The notes below the pieces were generated by a model. That model worked only from the letters and a program-made list of their open reading frames with translations, searched no databases and had not been told where the DNA came from. 28,932 nt of DNA, taken from positions 1-28,932 of the forward strand of contig JAAMXY010000454.1 in the NCBI GenBank assembly GCA_019677205.1. The letters run 5' to 3'. Origin of the DNA: Pinguiococcus pyrenoidosus (taxonomy: Eukaryota; Sar; Pinguiophyceae; Pinguiochrysidales; Pinguiochrysidaceae). Position 1 is the stretch's first letter; every line of letters begins with the position of its first letter. Both the position numbers and the translations under genes were made by a program. This document shows positions 9,858 through 19,655 of this stretch, piece by piece.

Positions 9858-10573
9858 GGCGCCTGCGCGCCTCAGAGGCGCCAGCACTCCCGTTCGAAGC
9901 ATCTTTTATGAGAGGAGCGACGTTTTGAAGCCAAACGCGGCGCCGAAGAAGCTCGAATTTTTGGCGCGAAAGAGGCGATGTTACGCGCGCTGTCGGCTTT
10001 TAAATTATTTTATAAAAATGAAACTTCACAATCTTATCTATTGAGCCTTTATTTCATAAATTATAAATCCTTAATCAAATTAAAAACGTCATATTTAATC
10101 AAACATATTGCCCTCGGACCAATCAAGGAATCCCCAGGTCGTGCAACGCGTACAGGCGGGCGTGTAACTCTAGAACACTCGGCGCCCATTCTGGCAACGA
10201 AGAGCTCTCTGGACGTTTGGCGCCCTCTCCTCACCTTTCGGCTCGTCTTTCTGCTCGGCATTTGGTAACCTTCTCTTCCTTATAGCGCTGGGAAGCAGTT
10301 GTGGACGAGAAGCCCGAAGTATCGCAAAGACGGTTGCATCAAGTCCCGGGTGCGCGGCCGCCGCGGACAGAGACGATCCTGAGTTGCGCGCCACAAGGGA
10401 CAAATTTCCGTCGATCAGCTTTCGGTGCCTAGGTTACAGCTATCACTAGGCGTGGGCGGAGTCTGGGATGGAGATCTTCCGAAATACGCTGTGACTGCGA
10501 AGAGAATCCCCATCGAGGCCCTTTCTTGGCCATTTTGAATCCCGCAGCGGCCGCTGTCCGCCACACAGTATCC
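9858..10573. promoter_or_regulatory. Upstream region, Rieske / coiled-coil gene, with AT-rich core
   Basis: 716 bases separate the divergent starts. TTTTTGGCGCGAAAG at 9958-9972 and GTTTGGCGCC at 10215-10224 resemble E2F/DP sites. From about 10000 to 10110 the DNA turns sharply AT-rich, with a TATA-like TTTTATAAAAATG at 10010-10022. The right part may hold 5' UTR or an unrecognised upstream exon of the plus-strand gene. I see no separate gene. Confidence 0.4.
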
Positions 10574-12468
10574 ATGAGCTCCTCTACTCAGCTTTTCGAG
10601 CCTCGGGAGAGATATGAGGAGCTTGGCGTAGGCTTGTCCGGCCAAGCTGAGCTTTCTGGAGGCTTCGACGTCCATTCGGACGACGCGACACGAAAGACAG
10701 ACACGACGAAGTCGGACTTGCATCGATCTTTTGATGTTGCGGAGGATTTGAATGGTGCTGGAACAAGCTTGGAGCAGCGAGAAATCCGGGATGGCGATGC
10801 GGGGAACCGAGGGCGCAGCTACAACGGCCATGCCAGCGTCGGAACGCTGCAGTCCGCTGGCCCCATGAGTTCAGCTGAGAACCTCGAGAGGTTTGGACTT
10901 CCTGCGAGGCATGGAGAGACTCTGTCGATGTCGAATGGCCAGAATGGATCGCTGGAAAGCACATCGACTACCACAGATCTGCAGCCTTTCAACGCGCGGG
11001 AAATCAAGAGGGAGAGAGACCCGCAAGACTCGAGTGGATCGCGGCTGGTCCGGTCGGAGCGCTCTGCAGAAGCCCGCCAAGTCGACCTGCTGGTTGAGCA
11101 GCTCCGCCGAGCGCACACGGAGAAACAGCTGCTGCTAGAGGAGGTCGTCCGCATGCGGGAGATGCAGAGGCAAAGCCGGAGCGGACCGCAGACGAGGGGC
11201 TTCGTCAGCTCCAAGGAATGCGCCTGCCGCCTCATGCGCAGTCTCACGATGCACTTTGGGTCTCGCGCCATCGAAAGAGCCTTCCGCAGATGGGCAAGTC
11301 GGACGCTAGATCTGAGAGGCCTGCCGATGCGGCAGCGGTCGCAGGAAGCCTTTGACGGAGACATGGACACGCTCACGCACTCGGCTTCCTTCGAGTATTC
11401 CCATGCAGCAGACTCGTCGGCTTCCTTCGACGTGGTGCACCTGGGCCCCTCGACCAGTCGGGAAAGTAGAGGAAGAAGACGGCATCGACGCCGCAGCAAA
11501 AGTAGAAGTTCCAAGAAGCCGTCGTCCGCGAGGGGACGAGCGAGAGGGTCGGTGTCCGCGGACACGGCGGGCAGAAGGGCCTCCACGCCCACGTTGGATC
11601 TGCTCTATGGCCGCGGCTTCGCAGACATTCAGGCAGATAGAGCGGAGCACCTGGAGGAATCCCAAAGGTAACTGAACGGGAAGTGTCTGTTCGGCGCGTG
11701 GCACCGACGATTGCTGAAGTCGGATCCCGCGTTCCCTGCAGAGTGGTCATGGACCGCAAGATCAAGAGCCCGCAGCGACCGGCGTGGGGCGCCGGAAACG
11801 GCGATGGGAGAGGGCCTCAGGGTGGCACTCTGTACTCCGCTCTCCGCATCGATGGCGCGCGCTCCTCGAGTCGAAGCATGAGCCGACGGCGAGCACGTGA
11901 GCGGAAGCGGGCAGCAGCTTCTGATGGCGATGGGTACGCAACCGCATCGGCCCTGATAAACGCTTGAATCGCTAGGAGGCTGATCCTCTCGCGACTTCAG
12001 GCGCTGGAAAAGCCAGACGCAGCCTGTGATGCAAAGTCCGGGCACTAAGCCTACAAGGAAGGAGGCCACAAGTGCGGGAACGCCCAGCAGAAGATATCTG
12101 TCGCCTACCTTCAAGTCCCTGAGCCGGCATCACGGCGACGACATGACCGCCGGCGAAGTCTTCAGCTCCTTCACATTTCGGGGCGGCAGGGCTTCCATAT
12201 CCGGCATGATACAAGGTACGTGTGGACTGCTCCTTGGTCTTTCTGCCTTTCACAACTGGTGATCCATTCCCTGCATGCCTGACGAAACTCGGTTAAACAC
12301 CCTTCAGGTGATAGACCCAGAAGAAGATCGGTGCCTCGAAGTGCGCGGGGAACTCAAGTTGGTCAGACGCTTCGCTCCTCTGAGGCGGAGTCCATCTTGA
12401 GCGACGCTGCGGGGCACGTGTCGAATCTGTACAGCATGCGAAACGCCAGCAGCGTGATGAACTCGTAG
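10574..12468 (+). CDS. Unknown disordered/coiled-coil protein, 553 residues
   Basis: Exons 10574-11667, 11742-11933, 12001-12215 and 12308-12468; introns of 74, 67 and 92 bases with phases 2, 2 and 1 all agree, which supports the model although no family is recognised. The chosen start (MSSSTQLFEP) is the first in-frame ATG; an upstream exon is possible. The protein is rich in Ser, Arg and charged residues and largely disordered. A heptad-like coiled coil lies at about residues 165-200 (QVDLLVEQLRRAHTEKQLLL). It is followed by a helix ending ERAFRRWASRTL, which resembles single Sfi1-type centrin-binding repeats. Arg/Ser-rich clusters (RGRRRHRRRSKSRSSKK) suggest a nuclear or cytoskeletal location. 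After the TAG stop the same frame stays open for 27 more codons (see findings). Confidence 0.75.
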
Positions 12469-12629
12469 GCCCGTCTCGACAAGCAGCTGGGCCTGCAGTC
12501 GATCATGCACCGGTGGAGGTGCTTTGTGTGCGGAATGGCACGGCGATCGTAGGGACACATAGACCATCAAGCCCACTAGATGCCACAGCTTTTCTCTGAA
12601 CGAGACTTGCACTTCATTCTCGCCGTCGT

Positions 12630-14727
12630 CTATCTACTGTGGTCTTCATCTGCGGTTGCGTAGTGGCTCCATTCGTTGTCCTCCGTCTCCAAGAACCTTT
12701 CTCCATCTGCCGACACCAGCGCCAGGTCTTCTCCGTCGCTTTCCACGGCAATCTCTCCCTGGGACTCCTCTCTAGGCAGCTGCTTCATGCCCTCGTCGAA
12801 GGCTCTCCCCATCAGCTGCGCCAACCGCACCATGCCTATCCCATTGAAAATTGGCGTGTTACGAGCGTCGTTCCAACGCTGGCGACCTTGGCCCACAGAA
12901 CGCAAGCGTCTCACCTACTGCCACCAGCAGGGAAAAGCCCAGACTGGCGCTCGCTCCCGCGGAGGTCGGATTGTGGCCCGCCAGCGCATTCACCGCTGAT
13001 CCGATGGCCTTCGCGCCGCGGGAGGCGAAGACGTCGATCCACGCTCGCGCCTTGAACTTCACTTCCGCCGTCGTGGGCTTGTACAGCATCTCCTTGAGCG
13101 GCTCGTGCAACGCGTAGGTCAGTCCCTTCAAGACTGCCACGCCACCAACGAGGAACGGCAGATTCGCCTGCGTCCCGTGCGCCAGCGTGGCCACCCCGAC
13201 CACGCTGGTCATGACCAACGGGAAGACCAGCAGCGCGCCGCGGACCCCGAACCTTCGCACGATGATGGACGTCCCCAGCAAGCTCATGGAAAGGCTCACG
13301 AGGTTGGCAAACTGTCCGAACCGCGCCATGAAGGACGTCATCAGGTCCGAACCGCCCTCGACGCCGGTGGCGGCGCCCGTCTCATGAGCGCCCATGGCTT
13401 TGAGCTGGAAGTCCAGGATGGTCAGCACGATCTCGCTGACGCTGGACACGATGAGCAGACCCAGCACGTAGGGATCCAAGAGCACCTGCGAGCCACCGAT
13501 GTCAAGTACGGCCGCCTCGAGGCACTAGCGATGGATTACGTACGAGGCGCAGTCCGGACCAGGCGGCGTCCAAGGCCGACCCCTGATGGGAGACTTTCAC
13601 CGCCGCTGCAGATCCGTCTTTTCGTCGCTCCTGCGCGAGAAGGAAAGTGGGCGCTTCTTACGCTGCGCTCCTTGAGGAGCAGACCGACTAGAGAGATGCG
13701 GGTACCTGCGCAATGCTCCTCATCATGTACGCGGCGACGACGGGCGGCAGGGCGCCGATGAGGAAGATGCCGTAGCTGTGCAACACGCCCGCATAGGTCG
13801 CAATGGACGCGCCCGAGATCGCGCCCAGCTGCGCGACGGCAATGATGATCCCGTAGCTACTCTTCGCCGTCTCCAGGTCCACCGTGTCATTGGTGAACGC
13901 CCAGAAAAGCGCCACCGCCACAGAGCCAAAGGACTCGATGGCGCAGTAGCAAACCCAGCCAAGCAGCCTCCCCGGGGAGTGCGGCGTGGGCGCAGACGGG
14001 CCATTTCCCGGCAGCGCCAAGAGAGCCGCTAGCACTGCAAAAAGGCAAGAGAAGCCAACGCCCACCATACCAAACAGCCGCGGCGTCGGGACCAATTCCG
14101 TCAATCTAGTTGAGAAAACGCCCCCCAAAAAGCACGGGTTTCAGCAAAAAAACCGCGATGTCTCAGCTTCGTTCCGCTGGGTTGCACCGCAAAGGCTTTG
14201 GAGGCTTCTTCACCTTGTGTACGCCAGAACTGATAGCAATGAGACCATGACGCTGACGGGTTTCGCCCACGGAAGATACTGAAGTCCCACGGTTCCCACG
14301 AAAATGGAGTCTTTCACGCTGTCCAACAGCCAAAATCCGCCCAGCAGCACCGCCAGAGTGGCCGCGAGAGCCAAAATCGTCTTCTGCGTCTGCGGCTCCG
14401 GCAAGTCTCCGTACAAAACCTTGGCCAAACGGCCCAAAAACTGCACTGTGGGGTCCTCGATGTCGTCTGCGGACGGAAAAGCGGGTATTTTCGGCGTATG
14501 TTCCTGGATTCCTGGTATCGCAGATGATCATCTGAGGTTCTTGTGAGGAGAGAGTACCTTCATATTCATGTTTGCGCCGCTCGATCTGGGATTTGACGCC
14601 CTCGGAAGGGTTTTCCGCCGCCAAAAGCGGCTTTTCTTCTGCGGAGGTGGAGAGTGAGAAGCTGTGCTATAGCCCCCTCAGTCACCCGGCCTTCTGACGC
14701 ACCTTCCGGATCCCGCTCGATTTCCAT
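12630..14727 (-). CDS. ATP/ADP translocase of the TLC/NTT family
   Basis: Exons 14727-14703, 14638-14558, 14466-14214, 14105-13706, 13524-12915 and 12835-12630 sum to 1575 bases (524 residues, normal for the family). All five joins agree in phase. About 11-12 membrane helices are visible. Family landmarks: WLLDSVKDSIF in helix 1, ESFGSVAVALFWAFTND followed by AKSSYG in the middle, and [32 protein letters not shown] near the end. These match plastid, Rickettsia and Chlamydia nucleotide transporters, which exchange ATP for ADP (some carry other nucleotides). The N-terminus has no signal or transit peptide; instead it contains EEEKPLL, an acidic dileucine-type motif made by joining exons 1 and 2. 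The C-terminal tail is acidic. The exact acceptor of exon 5 (13526-13525) is the least certain. It converges on the coiled-coil gene. Confidence 0.9.
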
Positions 14728-14848
14728 GGTGTCGCACCTCGACTTTTCTGGGCGTCGAGAGGCCGCCGACGGTGTTGTTTGAACTATTTTGCTGATGTTT
14801 GCGTGAATCATATATAGCAGGATCGAAAACAGTCAGAAGGATTCTGGT

Positions 14849-14990
14849 CTTTCGTCTTTTTCGTCTTTCGTCTTTCGTCTTGGTTTCCTATATCAACACC
14901 CTTTCTTCGTCTTTCGTCTTTCGTCTTTCGTCTTTCGTCTTTCGTCTTTCGTCTTTCGTCTTTCGTGTTTCGTCTTGCGTCTTTCGTCTC
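14849..14990. repeat. Heptanucleotide repeat (TTTCGTC)n
   Basis: Two blocks of tandem TTTCGTC, about 14849-14883 and 14902-14990, with a few variant units (TTTCGTG, TTGCGTC). They are separated by a short unique segment (TTGGTTTCCTATATCAACACCC). The array lies in the 412-base gap between the carrier stop (15140) and the NTT start (14727), both minus-strand genes, so it is about 120 bases upstream of the NTT start. The rest of this gap shows no gene. Confidence 0.92.
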
Positions 14991-15139
14991 CGAAGAAGAA
15001 GTGTAATTGATGACGCTGTGAAGCCTTCTCCCGCCGCAAAGAGGTGGACACGCGGCGACCAGACGGTGAATGCAGGGCAAAGCGAGGCGGAAGGTACACA
15101 GTCCCCAAGGCAAGCGCGAGAAAGGAAGTAGGTTTCCTG

Positions 15140-16430
15140 TCATCGCTCCGAGGCTGAGGACGGGAAGAGCTGGCGGAAGAACATGTACATGGTGAACCAC
15201 AGCGAGCTGCCGAAGGCCTTGATCACCAAGCGAGGCAGGCTCCCCTTCCAGAGCGTGAGCATGCCCTCTTGCCTAGCGATTATGAGGCTGTCAGCGCTCC
15301 ACGGACTCTTCGTCACCGCGGCCCGAACCGAACCGAACCGAATCCGAATCCGAATCCGAATCCGAATCCGAATCCGAATCCCAACCCTAAATCAAGCCAA
15401 GCAGACCCAACAAGCACAACGAGAGACTCTTACCGAATTGCACTCATGAGGCCGTGGCCGACGCCGCGGTAGCCAAAGTAGGCCCCTTCGACTGGCCCTG
15501 AGCCAGAAGCGGTGCGCTGCGCCATGAGACGCGTCTTGATCACATCGATCGGCTCGGTGATCAGCGAAGTGACGATGCCCGTCGTGAAGCCGATCATCGC
15601 GTTGGTGGAAGCAGACAGGTCCTTGACGGAGTACTCTCCGCTCGGCCGGCCCTCCAACCTCTCCTTCCGAGCATAGGCCATTGCCCGCATATGCTCGATG
15701 CAAGCGAACGCGATGGCAGCGTAGGTGATGTCCAGAAGCAGCACGGCGTTGAAGCCCACGTACAGCCCGCGAACGCCGCGCTTCTGGGAAACGGCCTCTC
15801 GGACGCAGGAGAAGAAGTCCTTGTGCAGCTGGAGCTGCATGCGCGCCTTCACGACACTCACGGGTACTCGCACCGTCGCAGACGCGATGCCAGTGAGCAC
15901 CGCCGGCACCGGAGTGCCTTCCAACGCCGTCCCTTTCACATATGCCTAGGGCAACGCATCAGCTTCTCCGCTCGCCTCGCGCCACTGCCGCTTCGGTACC
16001 TTGGAGATCTCGTAGGTCGGCATGTACACCAGACTCACGGGGAACACGCCAATCAGAGAAGGCGTCAAACCGGCGAAGAGCGCCCGCATGGGGTACAGCT
16101 CGGCTCGGACCAAAGCAGCTGCCGCAAGAACGTCGGACACAACAGGCCATCGCGCCACATCTTTCCACCAAACGTCGCCCACAACCTGTTCCGGGAACAA
16201 TGACGGAAACATCCGGGGAAGAAAATCACGAAAAAATCATGGGTTTGAAGCAAGCAAACAGGCAAAAGAGTGACCTTGGCGCTTTGCTGCGTCAGAGTGC
16301 CCACCGCCCTCTGGTACTGCAGCCGTGCCTTGAGCGTGTCGATGGGGTGCAGGACCGCCTTGTTCACCAACTCGGCCAGGACGCTGGCGGAGAAGATCTC
16401 GAACGCCCAAATGACGCCATGGTCCGGCAT
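15140..16430 (-). CDS. Mitochondrial carrier family protein, SAM-carrier (SLC25A26)-like
   Basis: Exons 16430-16275, 16185-16000, 15945-15434 and 15272-15140 give 328 residues; introns of 89, 54 and 161 bases agree in phase (0, 0, 2). Three carrier signatures occur at the expected spacing: HPIDTLKARLQ, VPVSVVKARMQ (the Asp replaced by Ser) and EPIDVIKTRLM, each followed by a helix pair and GLY/LW-G motifs (GLYVGFNAVLL, LTLWKGSLPRL). The RVP-x-x-VVK form of the second signature and the overall layout recall the S-adenosylmethionine carriers of mitochondria and plastids. Membership of the family is clear; the substrate is inference and needs a tree. The last intron holds the CCGAAT repeat. Head to head with the CBS-NhaD gene. 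Confidence 0.9.
15323..15379. repeat. Intronic tandem repeat: (CCGAA)3 then (CCGAAT)7
   Basis: Three copies of CCGAA pass directly into seven perfect copies of CCGAAT inside the last intron of the carrier gene. It is followed by CCCAACCCTAAATC, which looks telomere-like but occurs once. Confidence 0.92.
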
Positions 16431-16834
16431 GGTGTGCGGCTGGAAAGCGGGGTGAATTTTGGCGGGAAAAACGGAGGCTTATCGGGATCGATAGTGGACG
16501 TTCAGGAGCGATCCTGAAGGGTACCGAGGTGAGTACCGACGGTTGTGCGGCGTGCGTGGCTGTCGACCAATCGTGGACCGCCTTGCAGTGACGTGGCTGT
16601 GCAATCGGCTAATCGCGCTGAACAGTGGAGGAATAGCGCTGGAATTCGATGGCTTCTGTCGACAGAGCTGACGTTTCAGCCGCCCAGCAAAGTCCCTTAG
16701 TATCCTATTCCATGACGTGTACTTTAGACATTTGAACTTGCGCTCCTGACCTGGCCGCTTAACAACGCCGCTCTCAACGCCGCATTCTACAGCCGCAGGT
16801 GACGTGCGTCACCCAACTTTCCTGTGCAATAGCC
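16431..16834. promoter_or_regulatory. Shared upstream region, mitochondrial carrier / CBS-NhaD
   Basis: 404 bases between divergent starts. TTTTGGCGGGAAAA at 16457-16470 is a near-perfect E2F/DP consensus, 27 bases before the carrier ATG. TGACGTG occurs three times in the same orientation, at 16589, 16713 and 16800; the last lies in TGACGTGCGTCA (inverted TGACG arms), 23 bases before the CBS-NhaD ATG. TGACGTG is the core bound by bZIP factors. Function is inferred from sequence only. Confidence 0.5.
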
Positions 16835-19393
16835 ATGGCTGGCTCTTCCATGCTTTGCCTGCTGGGCGTGGCGCTCCTCGCGCCAACGGAGGCCTTCAAG
16901 CCGCTGCGGATGCCGGCGAGGAGGCTGGCGTCGCGGCTGCACGCCGTCGAAGAAGCGGCGTTTTCCACAGAGGTAGGGCGTCTCTGCCGGCTCTCGACAG
17001 TGCCTTGCAAGGCTAGAGCCAGGGAGAGCAAGGGAGGGGCAGCTTGAGCTCATCGGCGGTACCAACAGCTTGCCCAGGCGGTCTCGCCTCTCGGGTTGGG
17101 CGGCAATTCCTTGCTGCGCAAAGCGCTTCAGGACGCAGACACGGCAGCTTTTTGCACGGTCAAGTCGGGGGCGCCTGTGTACGATGCCGTGCAGGTCATG
17201 AGCGAGCTGGGAAAGGGCAGCGTGCTGGTGCTGGACGACCAAGATGCCATCGCCGGCATCTTCACCGAGCGGGACTTCGTCACCAAGGTGGTGGAGCAAG
17301 GCCTGAAGGTTGGTGCCCGGCGAGAAATGCAAGGAAAATGGAGAGAAAGAAGGTGCAGCCGAGGGAGACTCACGGCGAGAGCGAAGTCTAGGGACGTGCT
17401 CGTCGACGAGGTCATGACTGCCGAGGCCTCGCTGGTGACCGCGGAGCCGGAGGACACCGTCGGCGACGCCTTGCAGACCATGGCCAAGGGCCAGTTCAGG
17501 CACATCCCCGTCATCGACGGCGAGGTTAGGAAGCTGGAGAACGTGGCAGGAGTCCTCAGCATCGAAGATCTGGTGAAGATCATGAAGGACGACGACGCTC
17601 AGCTTGCGGGCGAGTACCCATTGGTACGGTGGACGCCGGCTTTTCATCTGCTACAAAGGCGCCCTTCTCACGCACAAGGTGCCAAACCCGCCTCGGATCT
17701 GTAGGCCTCGCTTCCGTCCTGGGGATCGCCGATGTCGCAGCAGGACGCCCAGCTCAGGGAGCGGGAGCGGGCGAATCGCTTCGCCCGGAAGCTGGGGGCG
17801 CAGGACCTGTTCCGCACCGGATTTGTGGGGATGGGCGCCCTCATCGGCGCAGCGCTTCTGCAGGGAGACTGGGTGCATGATCACCAGACGCTCAGCCTCT
17901 CTGCAGTCTTTGGCCTGGGGTACATCGGCATCATCCTGGAGGAGCAGTTCGGCTACAACAAGGCAGCGCTTGGGCTGCTCATGTGCACGGCGCTGTGGGT
18001 CATCTACGCTGGCACCGCGGGCGCATCGGGCGTGGCCATCGAGAGCGCTCTCAGGGAGCTCAGTTCGCATGTGTCGGATGTATCCGAGATCACGTTCTTC
18101 CTCATCGGAGCGATGACCATCGTGGAAGCCGTCGACGCGCACAAGGGCTTCGACCTGATCTCCGAGGCCATCGACGTTGACAACAAGAAGAAGCTGTTCT
18201 GGATCGTCTCCGCCGTCTCCTTCCTCATGTCCGGCGTCCTGGACAACCTGACGACCACGATTGTCATGGTGGGCTTGCTGAAGAAGCTCGTGCCGGATCC
18301 CGAAGACCGTAAGCTCTTCGGCGCGCTCGTGGTGGTGGCCGCCAACGCGGGAGGCGCGTGGACGCCGATAGGAGATGTCACGACCACGATGCTCTGGATC
18401 GGCGGCCAGATTAGCGTCCTGCCGACCATGACCAGCCTGGTGTTGCCATCGCTGATCTCCACGCTGGTCACCACGGCGGTGCTCGCGAATCAACTGGAAG
18501 ACTCGCCGAAGAGCGCGCAGTCGGGCGAGGTCGGTTTGTCCACGCCATGCGTTTTGAATAGGACGTGGCCGTATCTCTTTCACGAGGGCCACTCTCGCCT
18601 CTAAGTAAGTTCACATCTTCTCTGCAGGGAATGGGAAGCATCGTTCGGCCCGTTGACGGGGACGGAGAGGGTCTGGCGCCGCGAGGAAAGCTGGTACTCG
18701 CCACGGGGGTCCTCGGCCTGCTGTCGGTGCCGGTCTTCAAATCCCTGACGGGCTTGCCGCCGTACTTGGGCATCCTGAGCGCCCTGGGGGTGATGTGGGT
18801 GCTCACGGACACCTTGCATTTCGGCGAGGGCCGCGAGAACACGGAGCTCATGGTGCCCGCGGCGCTGCGGAAGATCGACACCGCCGGAGTTCTCTTTTTC
18901 TTCGGCATCCTGCTTAGCGTGGCTTCGCTGGAATCGGCCGGCCTCCTCAACACGATTGCCAACTTCCTGAACGATCACATCTCCTCGCAAACGCTCCTCG
19001 CAGGCTCCATCGGAGCGGCATCCGCGGTCATCGACAATGTGCCGCTGGTTGCCGCCTCCATGGGTAAGAACTAGCCGGCACCAAGCCTCACGCGAGAGCG
19101 GCAATACGCCCCATGCTCGCGTCGTTCGCCATCGCTGACTTCTTGCCCCGTCTTTCTCTCAAGGCATGTACGACTTGACGGCGCACCCGATGGACGACAG
19201 CCTGTGGCAGTTGATTGCGTATTGCGCGGGAACTGGTGGCTCCATGCTGGTCATCGGCTCAGCAGCCGGAGTGGCCTTGATGGGCCTCGAGAAAGTGGAC
19301 TTCTTGTGGTACGCCAAGAGGATCTCGCTGCCCGCAGCAGCGGGCTACCTAGCAGGAATCGGCGCCTACGCAGCCACGCATCTGCCCCTTTAA
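16835..19393 (+). CDS. Plastid-targeted CBS-pair / NhaD Na+/H+ antiporter fusion
   Basis: Exons 16835-16972, 17078-17308, 17387-17623, 17705-18529, 18628-19063 and 19164-19393 give 698 residues; joins are in phase 0 except the last (phase 1). Residues 1-20 are a signal peptide (MLCLLGVALLA core) cut before F in TEAFKP, then an Arg-rich transit-like segment: a bipartite plastid presequence. Two CBS motifs follow, roughly residues 65-118 (VLVLDDQDAIAGIFTERD) and 125-190 (VDEVMT, GQFRHIPVID, GVLSIEDLVKIM); such pairs sense adenine nucleotides. NhaD begins near residue 225, with DNLTTTIVMVG (about 380), ANAGGAWTPIGDVTTTMLW (about 415) and DNVPLVAASMG (about 613). Plant NHD1, of this family, works in the chloroplast envelope. 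Intron 17309-17386 is 78 bases with no in-frame stop, so could be retained as coding. The fusion depends on the 17624-17704 intron; only 27 bases separate its in-frame TAG from the next ATG, too little for two genes. Confidence 0.85.
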
Positions 19394-19655
19394 GAGCTCA
19401 GAGAAACAGTTCATAACAAACAGTTTTGAGAGACGATTAGATCTCGCGAGTCGGCCAGTCGTTGCACTAGATTTGTCCTCCGATTTCAAAGCAGAAGAGC
19501 GCGGTGCTCGTCCGATCGTAGTCCGATTAGTCTAGGCCAAAGTCCTGAAGGAAGGAAAGAAGAGTTCCATATCCATATCCTATCTCTTCATCCTAGTTGC
19601 CGAGCCTTCTCGCTACGGCGCCAATGGTTGTCGTTAAGAGGAAGGAGCGAGTAGC

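Noticed and set aside
15323-15379. CRISPR-like array
   Set aside because: Units are 5-6 bases with no spacers, so this is a simple tandem repeat.
15380-15392. Telomere-like CCCAACCCTAAAT
   Set aside because: A single copy in an intron beside a microsatellite, with no tandem CCCTAA array; a chance match is more likely than an interstitial telomere.
16787-18592. Minus-strand frames of about 286 and 313 codons
   Set aside because: They are antisense to the CBS and NhaD exons, which are supported by strong conserved motifs on the plus strand.
12630-19393. Bacterial contamination or recent bacterial transfer, suggested by the TLC and NhaD families
   Set aside because: Both genes have several phase-consistent spliceosomal introns and sit among ordinary eukaryotic genes; both families are known in algae and plants.
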